Source of the DNA: SHAN690 sp038131955
GTDB lineage: Bacteria; Bacteroidota; Bacteroidia; Flavobacteriales_G; Salibacteraceae
Assembly (NCBI GenBank): GCA_038131955.1
Contig: JAYPQK010000009.1
Coordinates: 248,001-312,000 of the forward strand
Direction of reading: 5' to 3'
DNA: 64,000 nucleotides
A program made the translations under genes and the position numbers. The notes under the pieces were generated by a model, which did not search any database, was not told the origin of the DNA, and saw only the letters and a list, made by a program, of their open reading frames with translations. This document shows positions 17,846-25,255 of this stretch, piece after piece; position 1 is the stretch's first letter; each line of letters begins with the position of its first letter.

Positions 17846-18892
17846 TTACAATAGCACCCCATTGATCGGCTGGATCGCCGGTGGAAGGTCGGTCTCTCCG
17901 AGCATTTCCCTAAGGTCGATCTCGGTCACGCGGGTCAAAGCCAGCATCGGAATGTCGTTTCCTAACCCTTCAAAAGGGTTTTCGCTATAATCCCCGATCA
18001 GTTCCATCATGATGAAGACCCATCCCACGAGCGCCACAAAGGGAATCGAGATCCATTGACCGTAATGTGGACTCAACTCTTGGAAGGCAGGTATCAATCC
18101 AAACGGTAAAAGGATGATGAAAATGGCTACGAACGTGAAGCTCATACTCGCGTACTGCCGAGGTAGGGGGAACTTCTTGATCCGCTCGCATTTTCCCTGA
18201 TGGATGTAGAAGTCGTTCAGTGTCTTCTGCATTTCCATATGACGGAAGTCGTCGATGAGTCCACGTTGTCGTAATTCCTTGAGTTCCTGTGACTGCCGAT
18301 CAATGATCTGAGTTGCAGTGTTTTGGTAGTTGATCAATTGGTTGTGTTCTTCCGCTGGCAAGAGACTTTTTAGTTGCTCCACGGTCACGTCATCCCCGAG
18401 CAGCCCGATCCCAAAGTTGTTTTTTCTCTTCTCATAGAATCTGCATACCCAGCCTTCATGACTGTCGCGAAGGTGTTCCCATTGAGTGGGGATCAAAAGC
18501 TGATCTCTCAAAGCGTAGAGCCATGCGATGTGCCGATAGACCATTCTCCGCTGGATGTTCTGAAGCTCCGCTTCAGACTCTCCCTTTTCAGCATGCAGGT
18601 TGCTTACATAGCTGATGACCGTACTTCCCCACATCCGACTCGAGTTGACTATCGCTCCCCAGATCTTCCGTGCTTCCCACAGACGGTCATAGGCGCTGTT
18701 GTTATTGAAGCCTATGTAAAAGGCTACGGCAGTACCCATGATAGACAGAGGAAGCCACGGGATCTTCATCCACTCAAAGTCAAACGCGTAATAGAAGACA
18801 GCCATAAGTACGGCCCATAGGGTCAGCCAGACCATATGGAACCAGCTGAATGAGATCAGGCCCCAGAGGTCAATATTCTTTCTTACGATCAT
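17846..18892 (-). CDS. Bestrophin-like (UPF0187) anion channel
   Basis: A 348-residue membrane protein of the bestrophin/YneE family, which forms pentameric anion or cation channels in the inner membrane. The N-terminal MIVRKNIDLWGLISFSW is followed by two membrane spans, then AFYIGFNNNSAYDRLWEARKIWGAIVN near residues 57-83, the strongest family signature. A later pair of spans (about 230-285) precedes the GLGNDIPMLALTRVTEIDLRE tail. The length fits the family. It lies downstream of the truncated metallo-hydrolase with 42 bp between. Ion preference cannot be inferred. Confidence 0.88.
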   Translation of the reverse strand: MIVRKNIDLWGLISFSWFHMVWLTLWAVLMAVFYYAFDFEWMKIPWLPLSIMGTAVAFYIGFNNNSAYDRLWEARKIWGAIVNSSRMWGSTVISYVSNLHAEKGESEAELQNIQRRMVYRHIAWLYALRDQLLIPTQWEHLRDSHEGWVCRFYEKRKNNFGIGLLGDDVTVEQLKSLLPAEEHNQLINYQNTATQIIDRQSQELKELRQRGLIDDFRHMEMQKTLNDFYIHQGKCERIKKFPLPRQYASMSFTFVAIFIILLPFGLIPAFQELSPHYGQWISIPFVALVGWVFIMMELIGDYSENPFEGLGNDIPMLALTRVTEIDLREMLGETDLPPAIQPINGVLL

Positions 18893-18934
18893 AGGTGTAG
18901 GTCAATAAAGGTTGTGTCAAGGAAGTTCGATCCA

Positions 18935-19453
18935 TCAATTTGCAGAACTCGAATCCGTTTGAAATACTTCCCCGAGTCTTGGCATGATGATATCTAGGTC
19001 TTTTTTCTGGGCTTCATTCATGAAGCGCTTGATGGGGTCTTTCCAGGTGTGCTGGGCAAGGGCAAATCCGCCCCAATGAACGGCTACGGCACGCCGAACT
19101 CCAACGTCGATGGCCGCCTGTACGCTCTCTTCCCGAAACATGTGGATCTGGTGCCAATTGGCATTGTATTGACCACATTCCATAAAGCCGATATCAAACG
19201 AACCAAACCGCTCCCCGATATCTTTGAAATGATCGCCGTACCCACCGTCTCCACTCCAATAGATGCGATGTTCAGGGGAGATGATCGACCAGCCTCCCCA
19301 TAGTGACTTAGCTCGATCCTTTACTCCACGTCCAGAGAAATGGCGCGATAGTGTGAACGTGAATGCTGTGTCATCTACCTGTGCTTCGTCCCACCAGTCG
19401 AATTCCTTGACCTTTGAGGGTTCAACACCCCATGCGGTCATGTGTCTGCCCAC
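18935..19453 (-). pseudogene. MBL-fold metallo-hydrolase (UlaG/NAPE-PLD-like), N-terminal half missing
   Basis: The 172 remaining codons match the C-terminal half of beta-lactamase-fold hydrolases: VGRHMTAWGVEPSKVKEFDWW, TFTLSRHFSGRG, IYWSGDGGYGDHFK with its metal-binding aspartate, and AVAVHWGGFALAQHTW with its metal-binding histidine. The N-terminal half with the HxHxDH motif is absent. Upstream, the frame continues only through YNPWFVALG before a TGA, and no homologous sequence follows up to 19610. An intact relative would be about 330-370 residues. The protein could start at GTG 19453 but would lack half of its metal site, so I call it a 5'-deleted pseudogene. Confidence 0.75.
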
Positions 19454-19609
19454 TCCGAGTGCTACAAACCACGGGTTGTACGGTCATGCTTGTGTAGCGC
19501 AAAGAAAGAGCAAATTATTCTCAGGAACGACGAACTATGCGCGCCCGCTATCGACAATGCCAATGGGATAAAGTCTTCATTCATACTTATGGAGGACGGC
19601 GAGGCGTTA

Positions 19610-19617
19610 TACTTTTG
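19610..19617 (+). promoter_or_regulatory. Candidate -7 promoter element for the gene at 19623
   Basis: TACTTTTG matches TAnnTTTG and ends five bases before the ATG at 19623, implying a leaderless or nearly leaderless transcript. Confidence 0.4.
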
Positions 19618-19622
19618 ATTCT

Positions 19623-20504
19623 ATGCGCATCATTCCATCCATTCTCCTCTTGATCGCCTTGAGTGCGACGGCCTTCGCTCAGAAAGGTCGAAACAAGCCC
19701 GTGAGCTTCCAGAAGCACTATAACGAGATCTTGCCGAAAACGCCTCAGTTCAAGAAGAGCGGTTGGATTCTGGGTCCAGGTGCGACGTACATGCTGACTC
19801 CGTTTGTTTATCAATCGCGCACCTACAATGAAACGGATGTATCCAAGCACGATGCGCGGGCAAGAGGCTCAGGAAAGCCTGGTCTTTACGCCGAGATAGG
19901 TCGCTATCAGATGCTGGAGTACTGGTACTTCTTCAAGTACATGGACTACGGTATTTCCTACACCGGCTTGCGAGGAAATGAGCGATCTAACGGCCAGCTC
20001 GTCAGTGTGCCCGCCGAGGCGGCGTTGAGTCCTTTGGAGGAGTACCGTGGAAGTTTCGGCTACCACTACGCACAGGCATTTGTGAACTTCAACCACGTTT
20101 GGAGGATCAGCAAATACAACTTCATCCAAAATTCCCTCGGTGCTAACGCCGGATACGCTTTCATCGCTAACCAGGGAGGAAGTACCGTGCCTCCGGCGGC
20201 CGGAACCAATCCCGGTCGGATCGCTGCTCAACTTCATTATAAACTGGGCTTCGGTATCAAGATGCGCGGGAATTGGTTGTTGATCCCGTCCTTGGAAACG
20301 CCGATCCTCAATGGACTGCCATGGGAGAATGGTCGTTCTTCATATGGCTTCTTTGCGAGCCGCTACCGTCCGATCATCTTCAGTTTGCGGTTCTTCTTCA
20401 TGCGTCCCGCCAATACCATGGACTGTACTCCGGTCAGAACCAGAGAGGGTTTGAAGATGCCGACCGACATGGATAAGCAGCAACAAATGGATGAGGTGAA
20501 GTAG
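19623..20504 (+). CDS. Predicted exported beta-barrel protein, hypothetical
   Basis: A 293-residue protein without a family I can name. Residues 1-19 form a signal peptide (MRIIPSILLLIALSATAFAQ). The remainder is rich in aromatic and glycine residues arranged in strand-like repeats (GWILGPGATYMLTPFVYQSR, LQYWYFFKYM-like middle, GYHYAQAFVNFNHVW, LHYKLGFGIKMRGNWLLIP), consistent with an outer membrane barrel. The C-terminal tail from about residue 270 is charged (MPTDMDKQQQMDEVK) and probably outside the barrel. The gene stands alone between a truncated hydrolase and a convergent operon end, with three bases to the CDGSH gene stop. Confidence 0.65.
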   Translation: MRIIPSILLLIALSATAFAQKGRNKPVSFQKHYNEILPKTPQFKKSGWILGPGATYMLTPFVYQSRTYNETDVSKHDARARGSGKPGLYAEIGRYQMLEYWYFFKYMDYGISYTGLRGNERSNGQLVSVPAEAALSPLEEYRGSFGYHYAQAFVNFNHVWRISKYNFIQNSLGANAGYAFIANQGGSTVPPAAGTNPGRIAAQLHYKLGFGIKMRGNWLLIPSLETPILNGLPWENGRSSYGFFASRYRPIIFSLRFFFMRPANTMDCTPVRTREGLKMPTDMDKQQQMDEVK

Positions 20505-20507
20505 GGC

Positions 20508-20942
20508 TTACTTCGCCACCCAGCTTTCTTTACGATGCGTTCCGTTGCAGAAGGATTCATTGCCCGACATGCCGCAGCGGCAAAACGCCGTGACCTTTTC
20601 CTTGGCCTCAACGGTGCCGTCCGGATGTTCGATGTCCACGTTTCCGTGTACCAGCACAGGACCGTTGTCGGTGACTTGGATCCGGGTTTTTTCAGCTTTT
20701 GCCTCAGTCGCTTTTTCAGCGGCGTTGTTTGCGTACCAAGTGAGTGCCCTCGAAGGGCACTGATCCACCTGAGCCTTGATCTTCTCGTTATCAGCTGCAT
20801 CCATATTGACCCACGGTCTTGACTTGGGCTGAAACACCGCGTGGAGTCCTTTCCAACATTTGGTGGAGTGGATACAGGTGTCGGGCTACCAAACGACGGT
20901 GATCTCGCCGTTCGAATACTCCTTAATCTTCTCTTGGCTCAT
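20508..20942 (-). pseudogene. YjdI-like [4Fe-4S] plus CDGSH iron-sulfur protein with in-frame amber codon
   Basis: From ATG 20942 the frame reads MSQEKIKEYSNGEITVVW, then TAG at 20888-20886, then PDTCIHSTKCWKGLHAVFQP and on to 20508 without another stop. Relatives have lysine at the amber position (VVWKPxxCIHSxxC), a one-base AAG-to-TAG change. The N-terminal part is the Fer4_19 mono-cluster domain (two CIHS/KC cysteines plus DQCPSRAL), as in E. coli YjdI. The C-terminal part is a CDGSH-type 2Fe-2S domain (FCRCGMSGNESFCNGTH). The ATG overlaps the sulfotransferase stop (ATGA), so the gene closes a six-gene operon. Without suppression the product would be 18 residues. Confidence 0.85.
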
Positions 20943-21619
20943 AGTGAATCGATTCTTTGTTTGGGTGATGGAAGATATCCTTTCTGATCCAGGTTCCAAA
21001 TCTTGATCGGATTGATCAGCCGTTTTTTCCAGTACTTCAATCGTCTCCGAAGGCCTGAGTGTTTGTCGGTCTCGTATTGGGTGCGATTGGCATGAGGGAG
21101 AGCATGTTCGGGAATGGGTTCTCCTAGAAATTGACAGAGCTCGTCCCAATCTTTCAGCTGGGTGACATCGATTTCCAACAGGTCTCCCGGACGGTCCTTG
21201 AAATAGTTTCGAACGGAATGTATATGCCCTCGATAAACGGCTAGGGTATGCTCCTTGTCGTCCTTTGGTAGTTGTTTTCCCTTTCCAAAAAGCCAAGTGT
21301 GCATCGGAGTCGGAAGGTCTTCGATGTGGTAGGATACGCTGTCGTACCAGCGCTTTTCATCTCGCAAGGTCAGGATGAACTTGCTTCCGGGAAACAGACG
21401 GTCGAGTTCACGAAATATCAGCGGGATGGGGTTATCCTCTAAGGCATCCCACTCCTTTACTTTTCTCCCGATGGCGTCCCAATCCTCCTTAACGATGTCG
21501 TTCAACCAGCGCCAGGAGTTGTGGCTTACGCGATAGCCTAAAAGAGAAAGGGCACGATTAAGGGTAGTCGTGCCCGTTTTCATAAATCCTATACAGAATA
21601 CCTTATGCTCCTTCGCCAT
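20939..21619 (-). CDS. Sulfotransferase family protein
   Basis: A 226-residue protein with the 5'-phosphosulfate loop of PAPS-dependent sulfotransferases near the N-terminus (VFCIGFMKTGTTTLNRAL), followed by a YRVSHNSW segment and the KFILTLRDEKRWYDSV block that contains the 3'-phosphate-binding arginine region. It resembles the group annotated as sulfotransferase family (Sulfotransfer_4-like). The acceptor is unknown. It lies 21 bp after the pirin gene and overlaps the CDGSH gene start by four bases, so it is part of the redox operon. Its presence there is unusual, and a link to cell-surface or small-molecule sulfation is speculative. Confidence 0.8.
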   Translation of the reverse strand: MAKEHKVFCIGFMKTGTTTLNRALSLLGYRVSHNSWRWLNDIVKEDWDAIGRKVKEWDALEDNPIPLIFRELDRLFPGSKFILTLRDEKRWYDSVSYHIEDLPTPMHTWLFGKGKQLPKDDKEHTLAVYRGHIHSVRNYFKDRPGDLLEIDVTQLKDWDELCQFLGEPIPEHALPHANRTQYETDKHSGLRRRLKYWKKRLINPIKIWNLDQKGYLPSPKQRIDSL

Positions 21620-21640
21620 TGTTAGGCGAAAATAGGTGCA

Positions 21641-22531
21641 TTAGCCGATTTGCATCGGAACTTCCATCAACAAGATCTCCGCATCGCTGGATGCCTTGAT
21701 TTCCAACGAGTCGATGTTCCATACACCGAGTCCGTCGCGCTTACCAAGGTCTTGACCATTGATGCTTACCTCGCCATCCAAGATGAAGGCATAGACGCCA
21801 TTCCCTTTCTTCTTGAGGTCGTACTTCGTATTGAAACCTTGATCGAATTTGCCCATGTGGAACCAAGCATCTTGGTGGATCCAAACACCCTCGTCATCGG
21901 CGTTGGGTGAAAGCACTTGCTGAAGCTTGTTCTTTCGGTCGCTTACGTTGAAGGTAATTTGATCGTAGCGTGGCTTCACGTTCTTCTCACGTGGGAAGAG
22001 CCAAATCTGAAGGAACTTGACGGCCTTATCGCGGTTCTTGTTGTATTCGCTGTGCTGCACACCCGTGCCGGCGCTCATCACCTGCACGTCGCCCTGCTTG
22101 ATCACACTGGTATTCCCCATGCTGTCCTTATGCTCGAGGTCTCCTTCCAGTGGAATGGAAATGATCTCCATGTTGTTGTGCGGATGCGTTCCGAAGCCCA
22201 TTCCAGGCTCTACGTAGTCATCGTTGAGTACGCGCAAGACACCAAAGTGCATGCGCTCTGGGTTGTGGTAATTGGCAAAGCTGAATGTGTGGTTAGACTT
22301 GAGCCAAACGTGGTTAGCGAGTCCGCGCGTATTGGCACGGTGAAGAACCATGTTATCCATGATCTTTGGGTTTTTGTTGGGTAAATGATTGAATCCCACC
22401 CGATCGACCTCAGGTTGGAAGGTTGAATTGATGAGCGCTGAGGCGGACAGGTCGCTGGCCGACAATCGTGTCGCAGCCAAGCCACCGATCAGCCCCAGGG
22501 CCGAACGCTTGATGAATTCGTTTCTTTTCAT
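21641..22531 (-). CDS. Pirin family protein with export-like N-terminus
   Basis: A bicupin of 296 residues. Metal ligands of the pirin N-terminal cupin are visible in MGFGTHPHNNMEII (two histidines) and GTGVQHSEYN (histidine and glutamate). Pirins bind iron and some act as quercetin dioxygenases or redox-sensitive regulators. The N-terminus MKRNEFIKRSALGLIGGLAA resembles a Tat-type leader but has KR in place of the twin arginines, so export is uncertain. The ATG overlaps the stop of the DoxX gene (ATGA). It is the fourth gene of the operon that begins with nitroreductase. Confidence 0.9.
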   Translation of the reverse strand: MKRNEFIKRSALGLIGGLAATRLSASDLSASALINSTFQPEVDRVGFNHLPNKNPKIMDNMVLHRANTRGLANHVWLKSNHTFSFANYHNPERMHFGVLRVLNDDYVEPGMGFGTHPHNNMEIISIPLEGDLEHKDSMGNTSVIKQGDVQVMSAGTGVQHSEYNKNRDKAVKFLQIWLFPREKNVKPRYDQITFNVSDRKNKLQQVLSPNADDEGVWIHQDAWFHMGKFDQGFNTKYDLKKKGNGVYAFILDGEVSINGQDLGKRDGLGVWNIDSLEIKASSDAEILLMEVPMQIG

Positions 22532-22935
22532 GATCGAAAAATGATTTTGTCCAGTGAAAACTTACCCGGGCCGGTCAAGAATAACGCGACGTAGGGTACG
22601 AGATAGAGGAGTCCCATTTCTTGCTTTGAAAATGGGTCGTCTCCGTGAATGTAAAAGACCGCTACCGCCATGGTGATGATGGCCGGGATCAAAGCCGCTC
22701 GGGTGAAAAGTCCTAGAACGATAAAGATCGAGCAGATCGCTTCGCCAAAGACGGCTAGACCCAGTGATACCGATTCTCCCATACCGAAGACATCAGCAAA
22801 GCCGTGATCACCGTCAATGAATCGCATCATCTTGCCCCAGCCGTGTGCGTAGATCATTCCTCCGCCGGCCATTAACCGAAGCAAGAGAAGACCGAGGTCT
22901 CTTTGAAGTGGTTTTGTATGGAAGTATTTCTTCAT
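22528..22935 (-). CDS. DoxX family membrane protein
   Basis: A 135-residue inner membrane protein with four predicted spans. LQRDLGLLLLRLMAGGGMIYAHGWGKM at the N-terminus is the defining DoxX motif, and AICSIFIVLGLFTRAALIPAI is the second conserved helix pair. DoxX proteins occur in quinone and sulfur redox contexts and in oxidative stress operons; the exact reaction is unknown. It overlaps both neighbours by four bases (ATGA with pirin downstream and with the GNAT gene upstream), showing tight translational coupling. Confidence 0.9.
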   Translation of the reverse strand: MKKYFHTKPLQRDLGLLLLRLMAGGGMIYAHGWGKMMRFIDGDHGFADVFGMGESVSLGLAVFGEAICSIFIVLGLFTRAALIPAIITMAVAVFYIHGDDPFSKQEMGLLYLVPYVALFLTGPGKFSLDKIIFRS

Positions 22936-23222
22936 TTTCTCAGAATATCGTGGGTTTCTAGATTCTTCTCAATAACCGCCTTGGCAAAAGGACAAAGCGG
23001 CATGATCTTCTGACCATGTTCGCGGGCCCATTCTACAGCGTGCATTACGATTCGCTTTCCCGCTCCCGTCCCTTTCGCCGAAGGAAGTACGCCGGTATGG
23101 TCGATGATGATGTTATTATCATCTATCCGAGAATAGGTCATGCGAGCAAAGGTTTCTTCTCCCTTGAGTATCTCAAAGAGGCCTTTGGCGTTTTCTTCAG
23201 AGTGGCGAAACGTGAATTCCAT
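22932..23222 (-). CDS. YjdJ/NATD1-like small GNAT acetyltransferase
   Basis: A 96-residue minimal GNAT domain. FARMTYSRIDDNNIIIDHTGV, GTGAGKRIVMHAVEWAREHG and the ending KIMPLCPFAKAVIEKN match the GCN5-related family of E. coli YjdJ and animal NATD1. In enterobacteria yjdJ is paired with yjdI (a mono-cluster [4Fe-4S] protein), and here the YjdI-like protein is also in the operon, three genes downstream. I use ATG 23222; an in-frame TTG is six bases upstream, overlapping the nitroreductase stop. The acetylated substrate is unknown. Confidence 0.88.
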   Translation of the reverse strand: MEFTFRHSEENAKGLFEILKGEETFARMTYSRIDDNNIIIDHTGVLPSAKGTGAGKRIVMHAVEWAREHGQKIMPLCPFAKAVIEKNLETHDILRK

Positions 23223-23224
23223 GA

Positions 23225-23812
23225 TCAAATGGCTTGGGTGAATGCGGAGATAGGTTTGCGCGAACGTGGGGCGAGTTCTCTCGAACGGAAAGGCTCCTCG
23301 AGCTTTTCAGCTTCGTCAAGATAACTGATGACGATGAAACAGGCCGGTTCCCACTGATCCGTGTCGATGTCGAAGGCTTCAATCGTCTCCTGCATATGGA
23401 ATCCTCCCATCATATGGCCAAAGATGTCATCTGCAGCTGCCTGAAGGAGGAGGGTAGTGTTGGCCGCTCCCACGTCGTGCATCGCATGGCGATTCGGCTT
23501 GCCGTTTCGATCAAAGTTCTTCTTGGCCAAAGCCAGGATCATCACCGCGCCGTCTTTCGCCCATACCGCATTTCCTTCCATGAGGCAGTCCGTCATCTTT
23601 GTAAAACCTTGGGTCCCGCGATGGGCATAGAGGAATTTCCAAGGCTGCTCGTTCATGCTGCTCGCAGTCCATGCCGCGGCTTCAAATAGCTTTTCCAACT
23701 GAGCCTCGTCAATATTGCGATCAGAGAAGGAACGAGCGCTCCAACGCTGGCGAATCAAGTCGTGCACGTCGTGTTGCGTGTCTGCGGTCTTCAATGCTGT
23801 GGTCGTAATCAT
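23225..23812 (-). CDS. Nitroreductase family protein
   Basis: An FMN-dependent oxidoreductase of 195 residues. IRQRWSARSFSDRNIDEAQL near residue 20 is the FMN-phosphate-binding RxSxRxF segment, AAAWTASSMNEQPWKFLYA is the second FMN block, and DVGAANTTLLLQAAADDIFGHMMGGF completes the fold. The enzyme would reduce nitro compounds, quinones or similar electrophiles with NAD(P)H. I prefer ATG 23812; a longer start at 23863 would read through the operator. It is the promoter-proximal gene of the operon running to 20508. Confidence 0.9.
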   Translation of the reverse strand: MITTTALKTADTQHDVHDLIRQRWSARSFSDRNIDEAQLEKLFEAAAWTASSMNEQPWKFLYAHRGTQGFTKMTDCLMEGNAVWAKDGAVMILALAKKNFDRNGKPNRHAMHDVGAANTTLLLQAAADDIFGHMMGGFHMQETIEAFDIDTDQWEPACFIVISYLDEAEKLEEPFRSRELAPRSRKPISAFTQAI

Positions 23813-23825
23813 GGCACAAATATAA

Positions 23826-23850
23826 GTACAAATACAATTAATGTATGTAC
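23826..23850. promoter_or_regulatory. Nested inverted repeat, candidate operator of the nitroreductase operon
   Basis: GTACA/TGTAC outer arms (23826-23830 and 23846-23850, one base of register offset) enclose TACA-TTAAT-TGTA-type inner arms (23833-23836 and 23842-23845). The site lies 14-38 bp upstream of the nitroreductase ATG. GTAC-half-site dyads are typical of HxlR/MarR-type winged-helix repressors, which often control nitroreductases and quinone reductases. No regulator gene is in the immediate neighbourhood. The call rests on symmetry and position. Confidence 0.45.
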
Positions 23851-23896
23851 ACATAAAGTTCAAATTTCATTTGACGATGAAACAGTCATTCATTCG

Positions 23897-25192
23897 CTAG
23901 TGTTCGCCAGTGGTTGGAGTGTCCGGGCCCGCTCCGGGCTCTGGGTCAAGCTGGGTGTTAGGAGCTTCAGGCTCCTTCTGAGAGCTGAGCATCTCGAGCA
24001 CCTCATCCCCGACATCCTTGTCGTTAGCGCGGATCATAGCCCAGGTCATGACCAAGGCAGTAGCGATGATCACGAATAGAAGGATACCATTGTCAAACGA
24101 CGCGACTTGCAGTTCAGCAGGGATCGCAAAGAAGAGAAGTACAGTGATCAAGCCACGAGGTGCTACGTAGACTTCAGGGTAGATGTCCTTTCCCAAGAAG
24201 AGTTGAAAGAGGATGAACCTTAGTCCGTAGATAGAAGCGAGAATGAGGGCGGAAACCAAGATCACCTTGATGCTTAAAAGTGAACCCAAGAGAATGGTGA
24301 TACCGAAAATGATGAAGAAGAACGTCCGCACGATGAAGGCTGTCTCGCCTGTAACGATATGCAATTCGTGAAAGAGGGTCTTCACACTTTCTTGCTTCAG
24401 CGTGCGCTTGAGGAAGCCGGGAAAGAAGATGTTGGAGTTGCTGATGACCAATCCGAAGACCAAGATGATGATCAGGCTAGATAAGTGCAACTGCTTTCCG
24501 ATCGCATAGAGGAGGATCAAAATGGCGATGAGCAGGAAGGTCTTCACCTGTGACTTGACGTTCTGAAAGACATAGACCAGTCCATACGATGCAACCACAC
24601 TCACCACGATGGTGATGATCAAACTGATGAAGAAATCTCCTACAGCGCCACCATTAGAGCCTGGTTCGGCTAGGGAGGTGAGGAAGTAGAAGAACATGAT
24701 CCCGAGAATATCGCTGAATGTGCTTTCGTAAATGCAGAATTCCTTCTTTTTCTGGGGAAGAAAGCTCACGGAGGGAATGATGATCGCGCTGCTCAATATG
24801 GACAAGGGAACCGCATAGATCATCGCTTGAAGCCAACTGAAATCAGGTAAGATCAGGTGAATGATGAAGGCCGCAAAGACCGATGAAGCTACCAACCCTA
24901 TGGCGGCGATAAGAAGCGATAGACCGATCAGCGGCATTTTCTGCTTCTCCAATTTCAGATCCAGCGCCGCTTCCAAGACAATCATGATCAATCCCACAAT
25001 CCCGAGGATCTCTAGGTAGGGAAACCAATCGATCCGTCCTACCTCCAAGTAGTTCATCGCCTGCTTGATGACGATGCCCGTAATGATGAGCATGAGCACC
25101 GAAGGGATATTGTACCGCTTCGCCATCAGGTTGTAGAAGTACGACAGAATAACCAGTACAGAGGCCGCGATGACTAGGGAATATGCGCTCAT
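23897..25192 (-). CDS. Cation:proton antiporter (CPA family)
   Basis: A 431-residue polytopic membrane protein with about 12-13 spans. It begins VIAASVLVILSYFYNLMAKR and YNIPSVLMLIITGIVI, the usual start of sodium/proton antiporters, and has AVPLSILSSAIIIPSV followed by ESTFSDILGIMFFY, where the conserved acidic residues of the transport site (E..FSD) occur. The hydrophilic C-tail from about residue 400 is proline- and glutamate-rich and has no recognisable regulatory domain. Na+ or K+ exchange for protons is likely. The gene is followed by the nitroreductase operon promoter and preceded, 63 bp away, by the DUF389 gene. Confidence 0.88.
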   Translation of the reverse strand: MSAYSLVIAASVLVILSYFYNLMAKRYNIPSVLMLIITGIVIKQAMNYLEVGRIDWFPYLEILGIVGLIMIVLEAALDLKLEKQKMPLIGLSLLIAAIGLVASSVFAAFIIHLILPDFSWLQAMIYAVPLSILSSAIIIPSVSFLPQKKKEFCIYESTFSDILGIMFFYFLTSLAEPGSNGGAVGDFFISLIITIVVSVVASYGLVYVFQNVKSQVKTFLLIAILILLYAIGKQLHLSSLIIILVFGLVISNSNIFFPGFLKRTLKQESVKTLFHELHIVTGETAFIVRTFFFIIFGITILLGSLLSIKVILVSALILASIYGLRFILFQLFLGKDIYPEVYVAPRGLITVLLFFAIPAELQVASFDNGILLFVIIATALVMTWAMIRANDKDVGDEVLEMLSSQKEPEAPNTQLDPEPGAGPDTPTTGEH

Positions 25193-25255
25193 AAGCTCGT
25201 TAGGTTCCTTGATTGAAGGTGCTGGAAAGGTAAGGAATCAGGAGATTGCCCTTGA

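Noticed and set aside
19462..19584. 40-codon minus-strand frame upstream of the truncated metallo-hydrolase
   Set aside because: It is out of frame with the hydrolase, shows no similarity to its missing N-terminus and overlaps the likely promoter region of the opposite gene.
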